The notes: generated by a model not told the origin, from the letters alone. DNA of 64,000 nucleotides from Kaistia defluvii (GCF_040548815.1 NZ_JBEPSM010000001.1:1736001-1800000); one strand, 5' to 3'; shown: positions 1-9,283, counted from the first letter of the stretch. Numbers and translations are program-made.

Positions 1-1355
1 CTGACAACCGCCACCAACAGCAGAACGGCTTCGAGCCCATATTCCGCCCGGATGATCGGCAGCAGGAACGCGCCGAGCGCCGCGCCGACCTTGGCGGCGG
101 CCGATGCGAAACCGGAGCCGGCCCCGCGCAACTGGGTCGGAAAAAGCTCCGCCGGCAGCGCGAAGGTGGTCGAATGCGGCCCGATGTTCATGGCGAGATT
201 GAACAGGACAAAGCCGAGGAACACCGCCATCGCGCCGGGTCCCGCCGTCCCGCTGCTCCACAGCACCGCGACCAGCGCGACCATGCCAACCGCCATGCCG
301 AGGAAACCCAGCACCTGCGGACGAATGTGGCCGTAGCGCGGGACCACCCAGAACGCGATCAGGAAGCCGATCAGCAGGAACAGGTCGATCAGCGACGAGC
401 CGCCAATATCGGAGAAATCCGACGCGACCGGCCCGCGGGCAGCCTTGCCGAAATGCAGGTCCGCCAGCAGCAACGGCGTGAACAGGCCGATGCCATAGGA
501 CGCGATATCCATCAGGAACCAAGGCACGCAGGCCAGCGCCGTGCGGCGGCGATAGCTGCGCCCGAACAAGGCGGCCATGCCCTGCGCCTTCACCGCCTCC
601 GCGTCCCTGGCGACCAGATGCACGTTGGCGGCGGCGGCCTGGCCCAGCGCCTCCAACTTGGCCTTGTCGGTGACCACCACGGCGCCGATGGCGCGGGCGG
701 CCTCCAGATTGCGCCCCTTGCCCATCAGCCAGCGCGGGCTTTCCTTCAGCGGCAGGCGCAGGACGAGATAGAGGAGCGGCAGGCCCGCCAGGGCCAGCAT
801 GAAGCCGCGCCACGCCGAGGCGCTTTCGACCCACCACAGCACCGAGCCGGTCAACGCCGCCGCCAGGACGAAGCCGACCGCCTGGAACGCGATGGTCGCG
901 ACCATCATCCGGCTGCGCGACTGGATCGGCATCCACTCGGCGACATAGGCGCTGCCGACGGGATAATCGATGCCGACGCCGACGCCGAAAATGAACAGGC
1001 CCACCAGCAGCATGTCGGGACTGCCGGCAAAGACGCAGATCAGCGCGCCGAGCGTGATCATCGCCATGTCGAGGATCATCAGCGGCTTGCGGCCGAACCG
1101 GTCGGCCAGCGGACCGCCGAGCAGCGAGCCCGGCACAGCGCCGAAGAGAAGGGCGGCGCCCAGCAGGCCCTGCATGGTCGCATCGATGACGAAGGTCTGC
1201 ATCAGAAGCGGCAGCGCGACGCCGAGTGTGAAGACCGAGAAGCCGCCCAGCGTGGTGCCGCCGGTCGACAGCAGCCAGTACCAGCGCTGCGCGAAACCCA
1301 TCGGCGCATGGTCCAGCACGGCCAGCATGGCCCGCTGTTCTGGCGTCTGAAGCAT
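1..1355 (-). CDS. MFS transporter, C-terminus cut by window edge
   Basis: Major facilitator superfamily permease of the inner membrane, open at the left edge. The ATG at 1355 follows an AGAGGGG ribosome site. Visible family signs: a loop 2-3 motif G-P-L-A-D-R-F-G-R-K after the second hydrophobic segment, a G-x-D-Y-P-V-G-S stretch after the fourth, and P-E-S/K-E-S-P-R-W-L typical of the central loop of sugar/organic-acid:proton symporters. About ten hydrophobic segments are present in the 451 residues seen. Substrate is not readable; the P-R-W-L motif places it with metabolite:H+ or aromatic-acid symporters. It is divergent from the sit operon, across a 251-base gap. Confidence 0.85.
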   Translation of the reverse strand, partial: MLQTPEQRAMLAVLDHAPMGFAQRWYWLLSTGGTTLGGFSVFTLGVALPLLMQTFVIDATMQGLLGAALLFGAVPGSLLGGPLADRFGRKPLMILDMAMITLGALICVFAGSPDMLLVGLFIFGVGVGIDYPVGSAYVAEWMPIQSRSRMMVATIAFQAVGFVLAAALTGSVLWWVESASAWRGFMLALAGLPLLYLVLRLPLKESPRWLMGKGRNLEAARAIGAVVVTDKAKLEALGQAAAANVHLVARDAEAVKAQGMAALFGRSYRRRTALACVPWFLMDIASYGIGLFTPLLLADLHFGKAARGPVASDFSDIGGSSLIDLFLLIGFLIAFWVVPRYGHIRPQVLGFLGMAVGMVALVAVLWSSGTAGPGAMAVFLGFVLFNLAMNIGPHSTTFALPAELFPTQLRGAGSGFASAAAKVGAALGAFLLPIIRAEYGLEAVLLLVAVV

Positions 1356-1527
1356 GTGTTTCCCCTCTTCGGCGCGCATCGCAGCCCGCGTGACGGGACC
1401 GACAGTGTCGCCGAGAGGCGCCCTTTGCAACCGCCGGGCGGCCGCTATCCCGCCTTTGCCGCCTGCCCGTGTCTGCAACGCTCGCACACGCTGCCCGCGC
1501 CAAGCCGGAACAGCACCTGGCCCCATT

Positions 1528-1592
1528 ATTGAGAATGAGTTGCAATTGCGATCTTGCCATGCCAGCTTATTGCGAGTAAGTCGCAATTGCAC
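1528..1592 (+). promoter_or_regulatory. Tandem Fur/Mur-like operator upstream of sitA
   Basis: Two 24-base copies (1528-1551 and 1569-1592) match at 18 positions and start 41 bases apart, close to four helical turns. The second contains a perfect inverted repeat TTGCGA-N5-TCGCAA (1570-1586); the first is its decayed version, TTGAGA-N5-TTGCAA. Such AT-rich dyads ahead of sitABCD are bound by the Fur-family manganese regulator Mur (or Fur) in rhizobia. The pair ends 15 bases before the sitA ATG, so binding would block initiation. The regulator is an inference; the repeat is directly visible. Confidence 0.7.
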
Positions 1593-1606
1593 GGACTGGA
1601 CCCAAC

Positions 1607-2539
1607 ATGCTCGACCGCACGCGCCGCCGCTTCCTCCTCGCCGTCTCCGGATTGTTGGCGGCCACGATGATGTCGCCGGCGGCCGCTGCCGCCGCGGAGG
1701 GCCAGAAATTCAAGGCCGTCACCACCTTCACCATCATCGCCGACATGGCCCGGAACGTTGCCGGCGAGGCGGCGATCGTTGAATCGATCACCAAGCCCGG
1801 CGCCGAGATCCACAACTACCAGCCGACGCCGCGCGACATCGTGAAGGCGCAGGACGCGCAGCTCATCCTCTGGAACGGACTCGGCCTCGAACTCTGGTTC
1901 GAGAAGTTCTTCGCCAATCTGGACGGCGTGCCGCAGGCGACCGTCTCGGCCGGCGTTGAGCCGATGGGCATTGCCGAGGGCCCCTATTCCGGCAAGCCGA
2001 ACCCGCATGCCTGGATGTCGCCCGCCGCCGCCCGCCTCTACGTCGACAACATCCGCGACGCCTTCGTGCAGCATGACCCGGCCAATGCCGACACGTACAA
2101 GGCGAATGCCGAGGCCTACAAAGCGAAGATCGATGCCACCGTGGCGCCGATCCGCACTGCGCTCGAAGCGATCCCGGCCGAGAGGCGCTGGCTCGTCTCG
2201 AGCGAAGGCGCCTTCAGCTACCTCGCGCGCGATTTCGGCCTGAAGGAGCTCTATCTCTGGCCGATCAACGCCGACCAGCAGGGCACGCCGCAGCAGGTGC
2301 GCAAGGTGATCGACGCGGTGCGCGCCAACGCCATCCCGGTGGTGTTCAGCGAGAGCACGATTTCAGCCAATCCGGCCAAGCAGGTGGCGCGCGAAACCGG
2401 CGCGGCCTATGGCGGCGTCCTCTATGTCGACAGCCTCAGCGAGGCCGGCGGGCCGGTGCCGACCTATCTCGACCTGCTGCGCGTCACGTCGGAAACGATC
2501 GCCAAGGGCATCACACAGACCGAGGCGGCCACGGAATGA
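1607..2539 (+). CDS. sitA: Manganese/iron ABC transporter periplasmic binding protein SitA
   Basis: Cluster A-I metal-binding protein that captures Mn2+ (or Fe2+) in the periplasm and delivers it to SitCD. Residues 1-30 are a signal peptide with an R-T-R-R-R-F-L start, possibly Tat-compatible. The four metal ligands of the PsaA/MntC fold are all present: His69 (A-E-I-H-N), His134 (N-P-H-A-W), Glu200 (S-S-E-G-A-F) and Asp275 (Y-V-D-S). The [13 protein letters not shown] segment is typical of SitA rather than ZnuA, and no His-rich zinc loop is present. The 310-residue length is normal. The stop overlaps the sitB start by four bases (ATGA). Confidence 0.93.
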   Translation: MLDRTRRRFLLAVSGLLAATMMSPAAAAAAEGQKFKAVTTFTIIADMARNVAGEAAIVESITKPGAEIHNYQPTPRDIVKAQDAQLILWNGLGLELWFEKFFANLDGVPQATVSAGVEPMGIAEGPYSGKPNPHAWMSPAAARLYVDNIRDAFVQHDPANADTYKANAEAYKAKIDATVAPIRTALEAIPAERRWLVSSEGAFSYLARDFGLKELYLWPINADQQGTPQQVRKVIDAVRANAIPVVFSESTISANPAKQVARETGAAYGGVLYVDSLSEAGGPVPTYLDLLRVTSETIAKGITQTEAATE

Positions 2540-3396
2540 ACGCTCCCCTGCACGCCCGAACCCGGCTGGCCGACGGCATCTCGGTCGCCAACGCGACCGT
2601 CACCTACCGCAATGGCCATACCGCGCTGCGCGACGCCAGCTTCCAGATCCCGACCGGCACCATCACGGCGCTGGTCGGCGTCAATGGCAGCGGCAAGTCG
2701 ACCCTTTTCAAGGCGATCATGGGCTTCGTCCGCGTCTCGCGCGGCGAGATCACCATTCTCGGCCAGCCGGTCGAGAAGGCGCTGAAGCAGAACCTCGTCG
2801 CCTATGTGCCGCAGAGCGAGGACGTCGACTGGAACTTTCCCGTCCTGGTCGAGGACGTCGTCATGATGGGCCGCTATGGCCACATGAATTTCATGCGTAT
2901 CGCCTCGGCACGCGATCATGCCGCCGTCGACAAGGCGCTGGAACGGGTCGGCATGAGCGCCATGCGAAAACGCCAGATCGGCGAGTTGTCCGGCGGCCAG
3001 CGCAAGCGCGTCTTCCTCGCCCGCGCTCTGGCGCAGGATGGCCGCGTCATCCTGCTCGACGAACCCTTCACCGGCGTCGACGTGCAGACGGAAGGCGCGA
3101 TTATCGAACTTCTGCGCGGGCTTCGCGACGAAGGACGGGTGATGCTGGTCTCGACCCACAATCTCGGCAGCGTGCCGGAATTCTGCGATCGCGCCGTGCT
3201 GCTGAACCGCACGGTGCTGGCCTATGGCCCGACGCGCGAAACCTTCACCCGCGCCAATCTCGAAAAGACCTTTGGTGGCGTGCTGCGCCATGTCGTGCTC
3301 GATCCGGCGGCGGGCGGTGGCGGTACGATCGACATCCTGAGCGACGACGAAAGCCCGCTGCTGGCCCAGGCCGAGAGCGCGGAGGCGCAGCGCTGA
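2536..3396 (+). CDS. sitB: Manganese/iron ABC transporter ATPase SitB
   Basis: Cytoplasmic ATPase that powers the SitCD permeases. Walker A is G-V-N-G-S-G-K-S-T, the signature is L-S-G-G-Q-R-K-R, and Walker B is V-I-L-L-D-E-P-F followed by T-G-V-D; the switch histidine lies in V-S-T-H-N. At 286 residues it is a little longer than typical because of an acidic/Ala-rich tail after about residue 250. The ATG at 2536 is translationally coupled to sitA (4-base overlap) and the stop overlaps the sitC ATG by one base (TGATG), so the four genes form one operon. Confidence 0.93.
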   Translation: MNAPLHARTRLADGISVANATVTYRNGHTALRDASFQIPTGTITALVGVNGSGKSTLFKAIMGFVRVSRGEITILGQPVEKALKQNLVAYVPQSEDVDWNFPVLVEDVVMMGRYGHMNFMRIASARDHAAVDKALERVGMSAMRKRQIGELSGGQRKRVFLARALAQDGRVILLDEPFTGVDVQTEGAIIELLRGLRDEGRVMLVSTHNLGSVPEFCDRAVLLNRTVLAYGPTRETFTRANLEKTFGGVLRHVVLDPAAGGGGTIDILSDDESPLLAQAESAEAQR

Positions 3397-4253
3397 TGAC
3401 CCTGCTGCTCGAGCCCTTCGGCTACAGCTACATGCTCAACGCCATGTGGGTCAGCGCGCTGGTCGGCGGCGTCTGCGCCTTCCTCTCCGCCTATCTCATG
3501 CTGAAGGGCTGGTCGCTGATCGGCGACGCCCTCTCCCACTCGATCGTGCCCGGCGTCGCCGGCGCCTACATGCTAGGCCTGCCCTTTTCCATCGGCGCCT
3601 TCTTCTCCGGCGGCCTCGCCGCCGCGGCCATGTTGTTCCTGAACCAGCGCACCAAGCTGAAGGAAGACGCGATCATCGGGCTGATCTTCACCGGCTTCTT
3701 CGGTCTCGGCCTGTTCATGGTGTCGCTGTCGCCGACATCAGTGAACATCCAGACCATCGTGCTCGGCAACATCCTGGCCATCACGCCGGAGGACACGCTG
3801 CAGCTCGCCATCATCGGCTTCGTCTCGCTCGCCATCCTGCTGGTGAAATGGAAGGACCTGATGGTCACCTTCTTCGACGAGAGCCATGCCCGCTCGATCG
3901 GCCTCAACCCGACGGCGCTGAAGATCCTGTTCTTCACCCTGCTCTCGGCCTGCACGGTGGCCGCGCTGCAGACGGTCGGCGCCTTCCTGGTCATCGCCAT
4001 GGTGGTGACCCCGGGCGCCACCGCCTATCTGCTCACCGACCGTTTTCCACGGCTGCTCGCGATCAGCGTCGCCGTCGGCGCGCTGACCAGCCTCACCGGC
4101 GCCTATGCGAGCTATTTCCTCGACGGCGCCACCGGCGGCATCATCGTCGTGCTGCAGACGCTGATCTTCCTCGCAGCCTTCGTTTTCGCCCCGAAGCACG
4201 GCCTGCTCGCCGCCCGCCGCCGCGCGGCGGAAGCGCTGGAGACGGCATCATGA
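3396..4253 (+). CDS. sitC: Manganese/iron ABC transporter permease SitC
   Basis: Inner-membrane permease of the ABC-3 family (285 residues, about eight hydrophobic segments). Family marks are L-K-G-W-S-L-I-G-D-A-L-S-H-S near residue 40, followed by P-G-V near residue 50, and V-T-P-G-A-T-A-Y-L-L near residue 205, which lie near the metal pathway in this family. The start is fixed by the TGATG overlap with sitB; the reading frame stays open far upstream, but that part overlaps sitB in another frame. It pairs with the paralogous SitD to make the channel. The 3' end overlaps sitD by four bases. Confidence 0.93.
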   Translation: MTLLLEPFGYSYMLNAMWVSALVGGVCAFLSAYLMLKGWSLIGDALSHSIVPGVAGAYMLGLPFSIGAFFSGGLAAAAMLFLNQRTKLKEDAIIGLIFTGFFGLGLFMVSLSPTSVNIQTIVLGNILAITPEDTLQLAIIGFVSLAILLVKWKDLMVTFFDESHARSIGLNPTALKILFFTLLSACTVAALQTVGAFLVIAMVVTPGATAYLLTDRFPRLLAISVAVGALTSLTGAYASYFLDGATGGIIVVLQTLIFLAAFVFAPKHGLLAARRRAAEALETAS

Positions 4254-5101
4254 CCGTTTTCGAGATCCTACTGCAGCCGTTTCAGTTCGAGTTCATGCGC
4301 AACGCGCTGATCATCTCGGCGCTGGTCGCCGTGCCGACCGCGCTGCTCTCCTGCTATCTGGTTCTGAAGGGCTGGTCGCTGATGGGCGACGCCTTCTCGC
4401 ATGCGGTGCTGCCGGGCGTCGTCATCGCCTATATCGTCGGCGCGCCGCTCGCCATCGGCGCCTTCCTCGCCGGCATGGGCTGCGCGCTGGCCAGCGGCTA
4501 TCTCAAGGCAAACAGCCGCATCAAGCAGGATACGGTGATGGGCATCGTGTTCTCCGGCATGTTCGGGCTTGGGATCGTGCTCTACACCAAGATCGAGACC
4601 GACGTTCACCTCGACCATATCCTGTTCGGCGATATGCTGGGGGTGGGCTGGCGCGACATCGCCGAGACGGGGATCATCGCCCTGGTCATCACCGGCATCC
4701 TCGCGCTGAAATGGCGGGATCTGCTGCTGCACAGCTTCGATCCCGTCCAGGCCAGGGTCGTGGGCCTGCGCGTCAACTGGCTGCATTACGGGCTGCTGGC
4801 GATCCTGTCGCTCGCCATCGTCGGCGCGCTGAAGGCGGTCGGCATCATCCTCGCCATCGCCATGCTGGTCTCGCCCGGCGCGATCGCCTTCCTGCTGACG
4901 CGAAAGTTCAGCACGATGCTGTGGCTCGCGACCGCGATCGCGGTGATCGCCTCGCTTTCCGGCGTCTATCTGAGCTTCTTCCTCGACAGCGCGCCTGCCC
5001 CCACCATCGTGCTGCTGCTGACGGCGACCTTCATCGCCGCCTTCCTGATCTCGACCCGTCGCGCGGCGCGCATCGAGACGAAGGAAGCCGGGTTCTCCTA
5101 G
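4250..5101 (+). CDS. sitD: Manganese/iron ABC transporter permease SitD
   Basis: Second ABC-3 permease of the Sit importer (283 residues). It repeats the landmarks of SitC: L-K-G-W-S-L-M-G-D-A-F-S-H-A, P-G-V and V-S-P-G-A-I-A-F-L-L, and shows a similar run of eight hydrophobic segments with a short charged C-terminus. Coupled to sitC by an ATGA overlap, it is the last gene of the operon; the next 336 bases carry no gene. Two distinct permease genes distinguish SitABCD from the three-gene ZnuABC zinc systems. Confidence 0.93.
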   Translation: MTVFEILLQPFQFEFMRNALIISALVAVPTALLSCYLVLKGWSLMGDAFSHAVLPGVVIAYIVGAPLAIGAFLAGMGCALASGYLKANSRIKQDTVMGIVFSGMFGLGIVLYTKIETDVHLDHILFGDMLGVGWRDIAETGIIALVITGILALKWRDLLLHSFDPVQARVVGLRVNWLHYGLLAILSLAIVGALKAVGIILAIAMLVSPGAIAFLLTRKFSTMLWLATAIAVIASLSGVYLSFFLDSAPAPTIVLLLTATFIAAFLISTRRAARIETKEAGFS

Positions 5102-5200
5102 TCTCCGGCCGAAGTGAGTGATTGAAGCGAGTGGAGGCTCGAAGCTTCTCCCGAGCGGGTCCCAGTTACCGTTCCAACCTCCTGAGAAGCACCATCTCAA

Positions 5201-5320
5201 CATGCTGAGGAGGCCCGGAGGGCCGTATCGAAGCACGCAGGGAGGCAGTTGCCGGCAGATCTGCCCGCAGGTAGTGCGTCCTTCGAGAGGGCTTGCTGCG
5301 CAAGCCTCCTCAGGATGTTG
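5201..5320. repeat. Inverted pair of REP-like intergenic palindromes
   Basis: Lies inside the 336-base gene-free gap 5102-5437. A unit at 5201-5239 (CATGCTGAGGAGGCC ending TATCGAAGCACGCA) recurs as a diverged reverse complement at 5275-5317 (TGCGTCCTTCGAG ending CCTCCTCAGGATG). Each arm has an internal GC palindrome (GGCCCGGAGGGCC; GGCTTGCTGCGCAAGCC). This resembles the CTTCGAGA...CTCAGGATGAGG repeats scattered through Hyphomicrobiales intergenic DNA. The pair sits between sitD and the 3' end of a convergent gene and may end or insulate transcripts. I see nothing else in the gap. Confidence 0.7.
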
Positions 5321-5437
5321 GAAATCGAGATCTGCACAACACCGGCTTCCGGTATGCGAAGATCTTCTCAGGGAGAGGTAAGGGACCGGTCGGCACAGCG
5401 TCATGGCAGAGAATCACCCGTCAGGCAGACTCTGCCC

Positions 5438-7111
5438 TCACCAGGCCAGCGCCTTGCCATCCAGGGCGGCGAGCAGCTTGGCGTCCTGGCCGTAAATGTC
5501 CTTGCGGAAATTGACGCCGTCCTCGTCCACCCAGGCGGTCAGGTAGGTCAGGTGGATGGGAAGCGGCGTTGCCAGCTTGACGACGGTGTTCTTTTCCGTC
5601 GCCACCACCTGGTTGATCCGGTCCATGCTCCATCCGGTGACACCACCGGCGGTCAGCACCTGCAGGGCCAGTTCAAGCGGCCGGCTCAGGCGGATGCAGC
5701 CATGACTGAAGGCGCGCTCGGCTTTCGAGAAGGCGGCGCGCGACGGCGTATCGTGCAGATAAACATCGTGCTGGTTGGGGAACATGAACTTGACGCGGCC
5801 GAGCGCATTCTTCGGCCCCGGCTGTTGGCGCAGCTGGAACGGGAAATTGCCCGGCCCGTAACTCGCCCAATTGATCGAGGTAAGGTCGTAGACGTCCTTG
5901 CCGCGCACGGCCTGGAAGCCCTGCGAGGCAAGCGCGCTGGGATTCGTGCGCAGTTTGCCGAGCTGTTCCTTGACGGCGATGCCGGACGGCACCGTCCAGT
6001 AGGGATTGATCTCGATGTAGCGAACCTGGTCGCTGAATATCGGCGTGCGGCTATAGGGCTTGCCGACGACGACCGACATGCGTTCTTCGGCGCGGCCGTC
6101 CTTGACGCGCCGAAGCTCGAAGCCGGCGATGTTGACCATCAGATATTGCTGGCCGAGATCGCGCGGCATCCAGCGCCAGCGCTCCATCGCCAGCTCGATT
6201 TCCTGGATGCGTTCCTCGATCGGCACGTTCATCGCGACCAGCGCCGCCGGCCCGACGACGCCGTCGACATCGAGCCCGTGACGGGCCTGGAAGCGCTCGA
6301 CCGCCTTGACCAGCTCGGCGTCGTAGACCTCGGCCCCGCCCGCCGGCGCCGGATCGGCGCCATCGGTCGTGGATAGCCGCTCGCGCAGGGCGGCGACGCG
6401 CGGATCGGTCATGCCGGGCTTCAGCGTCGGGCCAAGAGGAACGAGGTCCCACCCGCCCTCCACCGCAAGCTCGCGATACTGCGCCAGCGCGCCGCGCAGG
6501 GATGCGTAATAGCTGCTCGGCGGCTGCCAGGCGTCGAAGAATGCGTCGAGATCGTCGGCTTTGGCGACGGCCTGCAACGCCGCCGCCTGATCGAAGGTGC
6601 GGGTCTTCAGAAAGAAATTGGGATCGACCTTGGCCGGCAGGAAGCGTCCGACCGACAGGTCGCCGCTATATTCGAGAAAGGCGGCCGAAAAGAACAGTTC
6701 GATCAGGGCAAGACCCCGAACGTCTTCCGGGTCGGTATTCTGCATCAGCGACAACAGCTGGCGCGTCGGATAGTCGTCCGGCCGCAATCCGTCCGAGCCC
6801 GCATCGTTGAGGATCGCGACCAGCGCCTCGGCGCGGTCGTCGCGCAGCCAGAGCAGTTCTCCGGCCTGTTCCTCGTAATAGGCGCGCAGCACCTCGCGGC
6901 GCTGCTGGATCGGCAGGGGCAGCCGCTTCTCGCGCGCCAGGAGGTCGATCGCATTGATGCGGATGACGGCGAGGTTGCGCTGCTGTTCCTGCACGGTCGC
7001 GGCCTCGGCAGCCCGAAGCGACGGCAATAGGGTCGCGAATGCAAGAAAAGCTGCCGCGCAGAGGCGGACCCGGAAGTGTCGGATCGGAGCGTTACTGAAG
7101 GGGCGGCGCAT
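5438..7111 (-). CDS. L,D-transpeptidase of the YcbB/LdtD type
   Basis: Periplasmic enzyme predicted to form 3-3 cross-links in peptidoglycan. Start chosen at 7111 (M-R-R-P-F-S), which begins a clean signal peptide ending near A-E-A; an in-frame ATG at 7150 would add 13 residues and overlap the upstream gene further. Order: signal peptide, LdtD-type N-terminal domain, peptidoglycan-binding domain around residues 210-275 (V-D-G-V-V-G-P-A-A-L-V-A-M-N), then a YkuD catalytic domain with the S-H-G-C-I-R-L motif, His470 and catalytic Cys472. At 557 residues it has the usual length of this long class. Its start overlaps the stop of the upstream binding-protein gene by 20 bases. Confidence 0.88.
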   Translation of the reverse strand: MRRPFSNAPIRHFRVRLCAAAFLAFATLLPSLRAAEAATVQEQQRNLAVIRINAIDLLAREKRLPLPIQQRREVLRAYYEEQAGELLWLRDDRAEALVAILNDAGSDGLRPDDYPTRQLLSLMQNTDPEDVRGLALIELFFSAAFLEYSGDLSVGRFLPAKVDPNFFLKTRTFDQAAALQAVAKADDLDAFFDAWQPPSSYYASLRGALAQYRELAVEGGWDLVPLGPTLKPGMTDPRVAALRERLSTTDGADPAPAGGAEVYDAELVKAVERFQARHGLDVDGVVGPAALVAMNVPIEERIQEIELAMERWRWMPRDLGQQYLMVNIAGFELRRVKDGRAEERMSVVVGKPYSRTPIFSDQVRYIEINPYWTVPSGIAVKEQLGKLRTNPSALASQGFQAVRGKDVYDLTSINWASYGPGNFPFQLRQQPGPKNALGRVKFMFPNQHDVYLHDTPSRAAFSKAERAFSHGCIRLSRPLELALQVLTAGGVTGWSMDRINQVVATEKNTVVKLATPLPIHLTYLTAWVDEDGVNFRKDIYGQDAKLLAALDGKALAW

Positions 7112-8120
7112 AGAGGATCCCGCCTTGTGTCCAGAGTGCGTTGATGCCACGGCTCAATTGCATCGGCGTTTCCTCGCCGAGATTGCGTTCGAAGATCTCG
7201 CCCATATTGCCGACCCCGCCGATCACCTGGGTGAGCCAGCCATCGGGCAAGCCCAGAGACGGCCCGCTCAGGGAACCGAGCATGCCCGCCTGCTGAGCCT
7301 TGTCGGCGGCGATGGAATCGGAGGTCAGCCCGACCTCCTCCGCGTCGATCAGCCCGAACAACACCCAGCGCACGAGGTTGACCCATTTGGGATCGTCATC
7401 GCGCACCACGGGCCCGAGCGGCTCCTTCGAGATGACATCCTTGAGAATGACATGGTCGTCCGGCTTCGGCAGGTCGGCCCGTTCGCCGGCAAGCGCCGAG
7501 CGATCTGCGGTGTAGGCGTCGCACTTGCCGTCCGCATAGGCCTTGCGCGCATCCTGCCGCGCTTCAAAGGGCAGGAACGAAACCTTAAGCCCGGCCCGCT
7601 CGAAATAGGCGGTGGCGTTGTCCTGGGTCGTGGTTCCGCTGACGACGCAGATGGTGGCACCATTCAGCTGCAGCGGGCTGGTTGCGCCATAGAGCGCCGG
7701 CACCATGAAGCCCTGGCCGTCGAAATAGCTGACGCCGACGAACTCCAGCGACTGCCCGGCATCGCGCGCCAGCGTCCAGGTGCTGTTGCGGGAGAGCAGG
7801 TCCACCTTTCGGTCCATCAGCGCCTGGAAGCGGTCGGAGGCCGAAAGCGGCACGTATTCGACCTTGCCGGCATCGGCAAAGATGGCGAGCGCGACCGCCT
7901 TGCAAAAATCGACGTCGAAGCCGCGCCAGGTGCCCTGCTCGTCCTTCTCCGAGAAGCCGCCCAGCCCCTCGCTGACACCGCACACCAGCGTACCGCGCGC
8001 CTTCACGTCCTCCAGCGTCCCCGCCTTCGCCGGGCCGCCGGAGCCAGTGATCAGCAGCAGGCCCAGGAACAGGGCCGTGGCGCACGCCGACCAGCGAACG
8101 GAAAAGCATGGCAACGTCAT
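7092..8120 (-). CDS. Amino-acid ABC transporter periplasmic binding protein (AapJ/BztA-like)
   Basis: Solute-binding protein family 3, predicted to bind L-amino acids. The ATG at 8120 opens a signal peptide ending at P-A-K-A; further upstream the frame is open only through a REP palindrome and is not coding. Typical AapJ landmarks follow: L-V-C-G-V-S-E-G-L-G-G-F-S, G-F-D-V-D-F-C-K-A-V-A, R-N-S-T-W-T-L-A-R-D and C-V-V-S-G-T-T-T-Q-D-N. No permease or ATPase gene lies beside it, so it must work with a transporter encoded elsewhere or be an orphan. Length of 342 residues is normal. It shares a probable transcript with the downstream L,D-transpeptidase. Confidence 0.88.
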   Translation of the reverse strand: MTLPCFSVRWSACATALFLGLLLITGSGGPAKAGTLEDVKARGTLVCGVSEGLGGFSEKDEQGTWRGFDVDFCKAVALAIFADAGKVEYVPLSASDRFQALMDRKVDLLSRNSTWTLARDAGQSLEFVGVSYFDGQGFMVPALYGATSPLQLNGATICVVSGTTTQDNATAYFERAGLKVSFLPFEARQDARKAYADGKCDAYTADRSALAGERADLPKPDDHVILKDVISKEPLGPVVRDDDPKWVNLVRWVLFGLIDAEEVGLTSDSIAADKAQQAGMLGSLSGPSLGLPDGWLTQVIGGVGNMGEIFERNLGEETPMQLSRGINALWTQGGILYAPPLQ

Positions 8121-8232
8121 CGACGAACCCCGGATAGCGCTACGGCAATTGGGCCATGATACATCGGCGCGCGCCGCCAACAAGGCCACAACCACAGATG
8201 TCGCGACGTCCCGGCGGCAGGCACAAAAGGAA

Positions 8233-8255
8233 ATGGCCGGGACAAGCCCGGCCAT
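8233..8255. repeat. REP-like palindrome (ATGGCCGGG / CCCGGCCAT)
   Basis: Perfect 9-base inverted repeat with a 5-base loop, followed by GACA. This is the very common Hyphomicrobiales intergenic repeat that, when translated, yields the spurious peptide M-A-G-L-V-P-A-I. It lies between the aldo/keto reductase and the binding protein, both on the minus strand. Confidence 0.75.
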
Positions 8256-8293
8256 GACATCTTCTTCGTGAAAGGGAAGCGGACCGGGACCGC

Positions 8294-9283
8294 CTAGTAG
8301 CGCTCGGGCGCGGCCGGCTTGTTGCCGAGGATGGCGTCGATCTTGTCGAGCACTTCGGGCGTCAGCTTGTCGCGGCTGTCGAGGGCGGCGAGGTTGTCCT
8401 GCAGCTGGCTCTTCTTCGAAGCGCCGAGGATGACGGTCGAGACGTTCTTGTTGGCGAGGCACCAGAGCAGCGCCATGTGGTGGATCGGAATGCCGATCTC
8501 TTCGGCCAGCGCCGCCAGCTTCTCGACCTGGCCGATGCGCTGCTTGCCCTTCTCGCTCTGCCAAAGCTCCTTGAGCCACTCATAGCCCGGCAGGTCCAGG
8601 CGGCTGCCGGCGGGAATGCCCTTGTTGTACTTGCCGGTCAGGATGCCGGAAGCGAGCGGCGACCAGATCGTGGTGCCGAGGCCCATCAGGTCGTAGAGCG
8701 GGCGATAGTCGCCCTCGACCTTGTCGCGCTCGAACAGATTGTACTGCGGCTGCTCCATGGTCGGCGGCGTGATCTTCAGATCCTTCGCCACGGCCCAGGC
8801 CTCGGTCAGCTGCTGCGCCGACCATTCCGACGTGCCCCAGTAGAGCACCTTGCCCTGCTGCACGAGGTCGTGCATGGCGCGCACCGTTTCCTCGATCGGG
8901 GTATCGATGTCGGGGCGGTGGCAGAAATAGAGGTCGAGATATTCGACGTGCAGCCGCTTCAGCGCCGCGTGGCAGGCATCGGTGACGTGCTTGCGCGAAA
9001 GGCCGCGCTGCGTCGGCTTCGAGCCACCCCAGAACACCTTGCTGGAGACGATGTAGGAATCCCGGCTCCAGGCGAGCTTGGCGAGCGCCTCGCCCATCAG
9101 CGTCTCGGAGACGCCGGCCTCATAGCCCTCGGCATTGTCGAAGAAATTGATTCCGCTGTCATAGGCCAGCGTCATGATGTCGAGCGCGTCACGCTGGTCG
9201 ACCTGCTTGCCGAACGTCACCCAGGAGCCGAGCGAAAACTCGCTGACCTGCAGGCCCGACTTGCCCAAACGGCGATACTGCAT
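8294..9283 (-). CDS. Aldo/keto reductase, voltage-gated K+ channel beta-subunit-like (AKR6/14 type)
   Basis: NADPH-dependent carbonyl reductase, cytosolic. The start at 9283 gives M-Q-Y-R-R-L-G-K-S-G-L-Q-V, the canonical N-terminus; an earlier in-frame start (9337) adds an Arg-rich stretch and is rejected. The catalytic tetrad is visible: Asp and Tyr in F-F-D-N-A-E-G-Y, Lys in S-S-K-V-F-W, His in Y-F-C-H-R-P-D. The cofactor-loop segment V-I-L-G-A-S-K near the C-terminus is also present. At 329 residues it matches this class, which includes E. coli YghZ and mammalian Kv-beta. Physiological substrate is unknown; no neighbour suggests a pathway. Confidence 0.88.
   Translation of the reverse strand: MQYRRLGKSGLQVSEFSLGSWVTFGKQVDQRDALDIMTLAYDSGINFFDNAEGYEAGVSETLMGEALAKLAWSRDSYIVSSKVFWGGSKPTQRGLSRKHVTDACHAALKRLHVEYLDLYFCHRPDIDTPIEETVRAMHDLVQQGKVLYWGTSEWSAQQLTEAWAVAKDLKITPPTMEQPQYNLFERDKVEGDYRPLYDLMGLGTTIWSPLASGILTGKYNKGIPAGSRLDLPGYEWLKELWQSEKGKQRIGQVEKLAALAEEIGIPIHHMALLWCLANKNVSTVILGASKKSQLQDNLAALDSRDKLTPEVLDKIDAILGNKPAAPERY

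Noticed and set aside
174..1532. 452-codon open frame on the plus strand over the MFS gene
   Set aside because: Low-complexity His/Arg/Gln-rich shadow of a clear membrane transporter on the other strand.
8121..8579. N-terminal extension of the amino-acid binding protein up to 8579
   Set aside because: It runs through a REP palindrome (giving M-A-G-L-V-P-A-I), overlaps the aldo/keto reductase, and the signal peptide starts cleanly at 8120.
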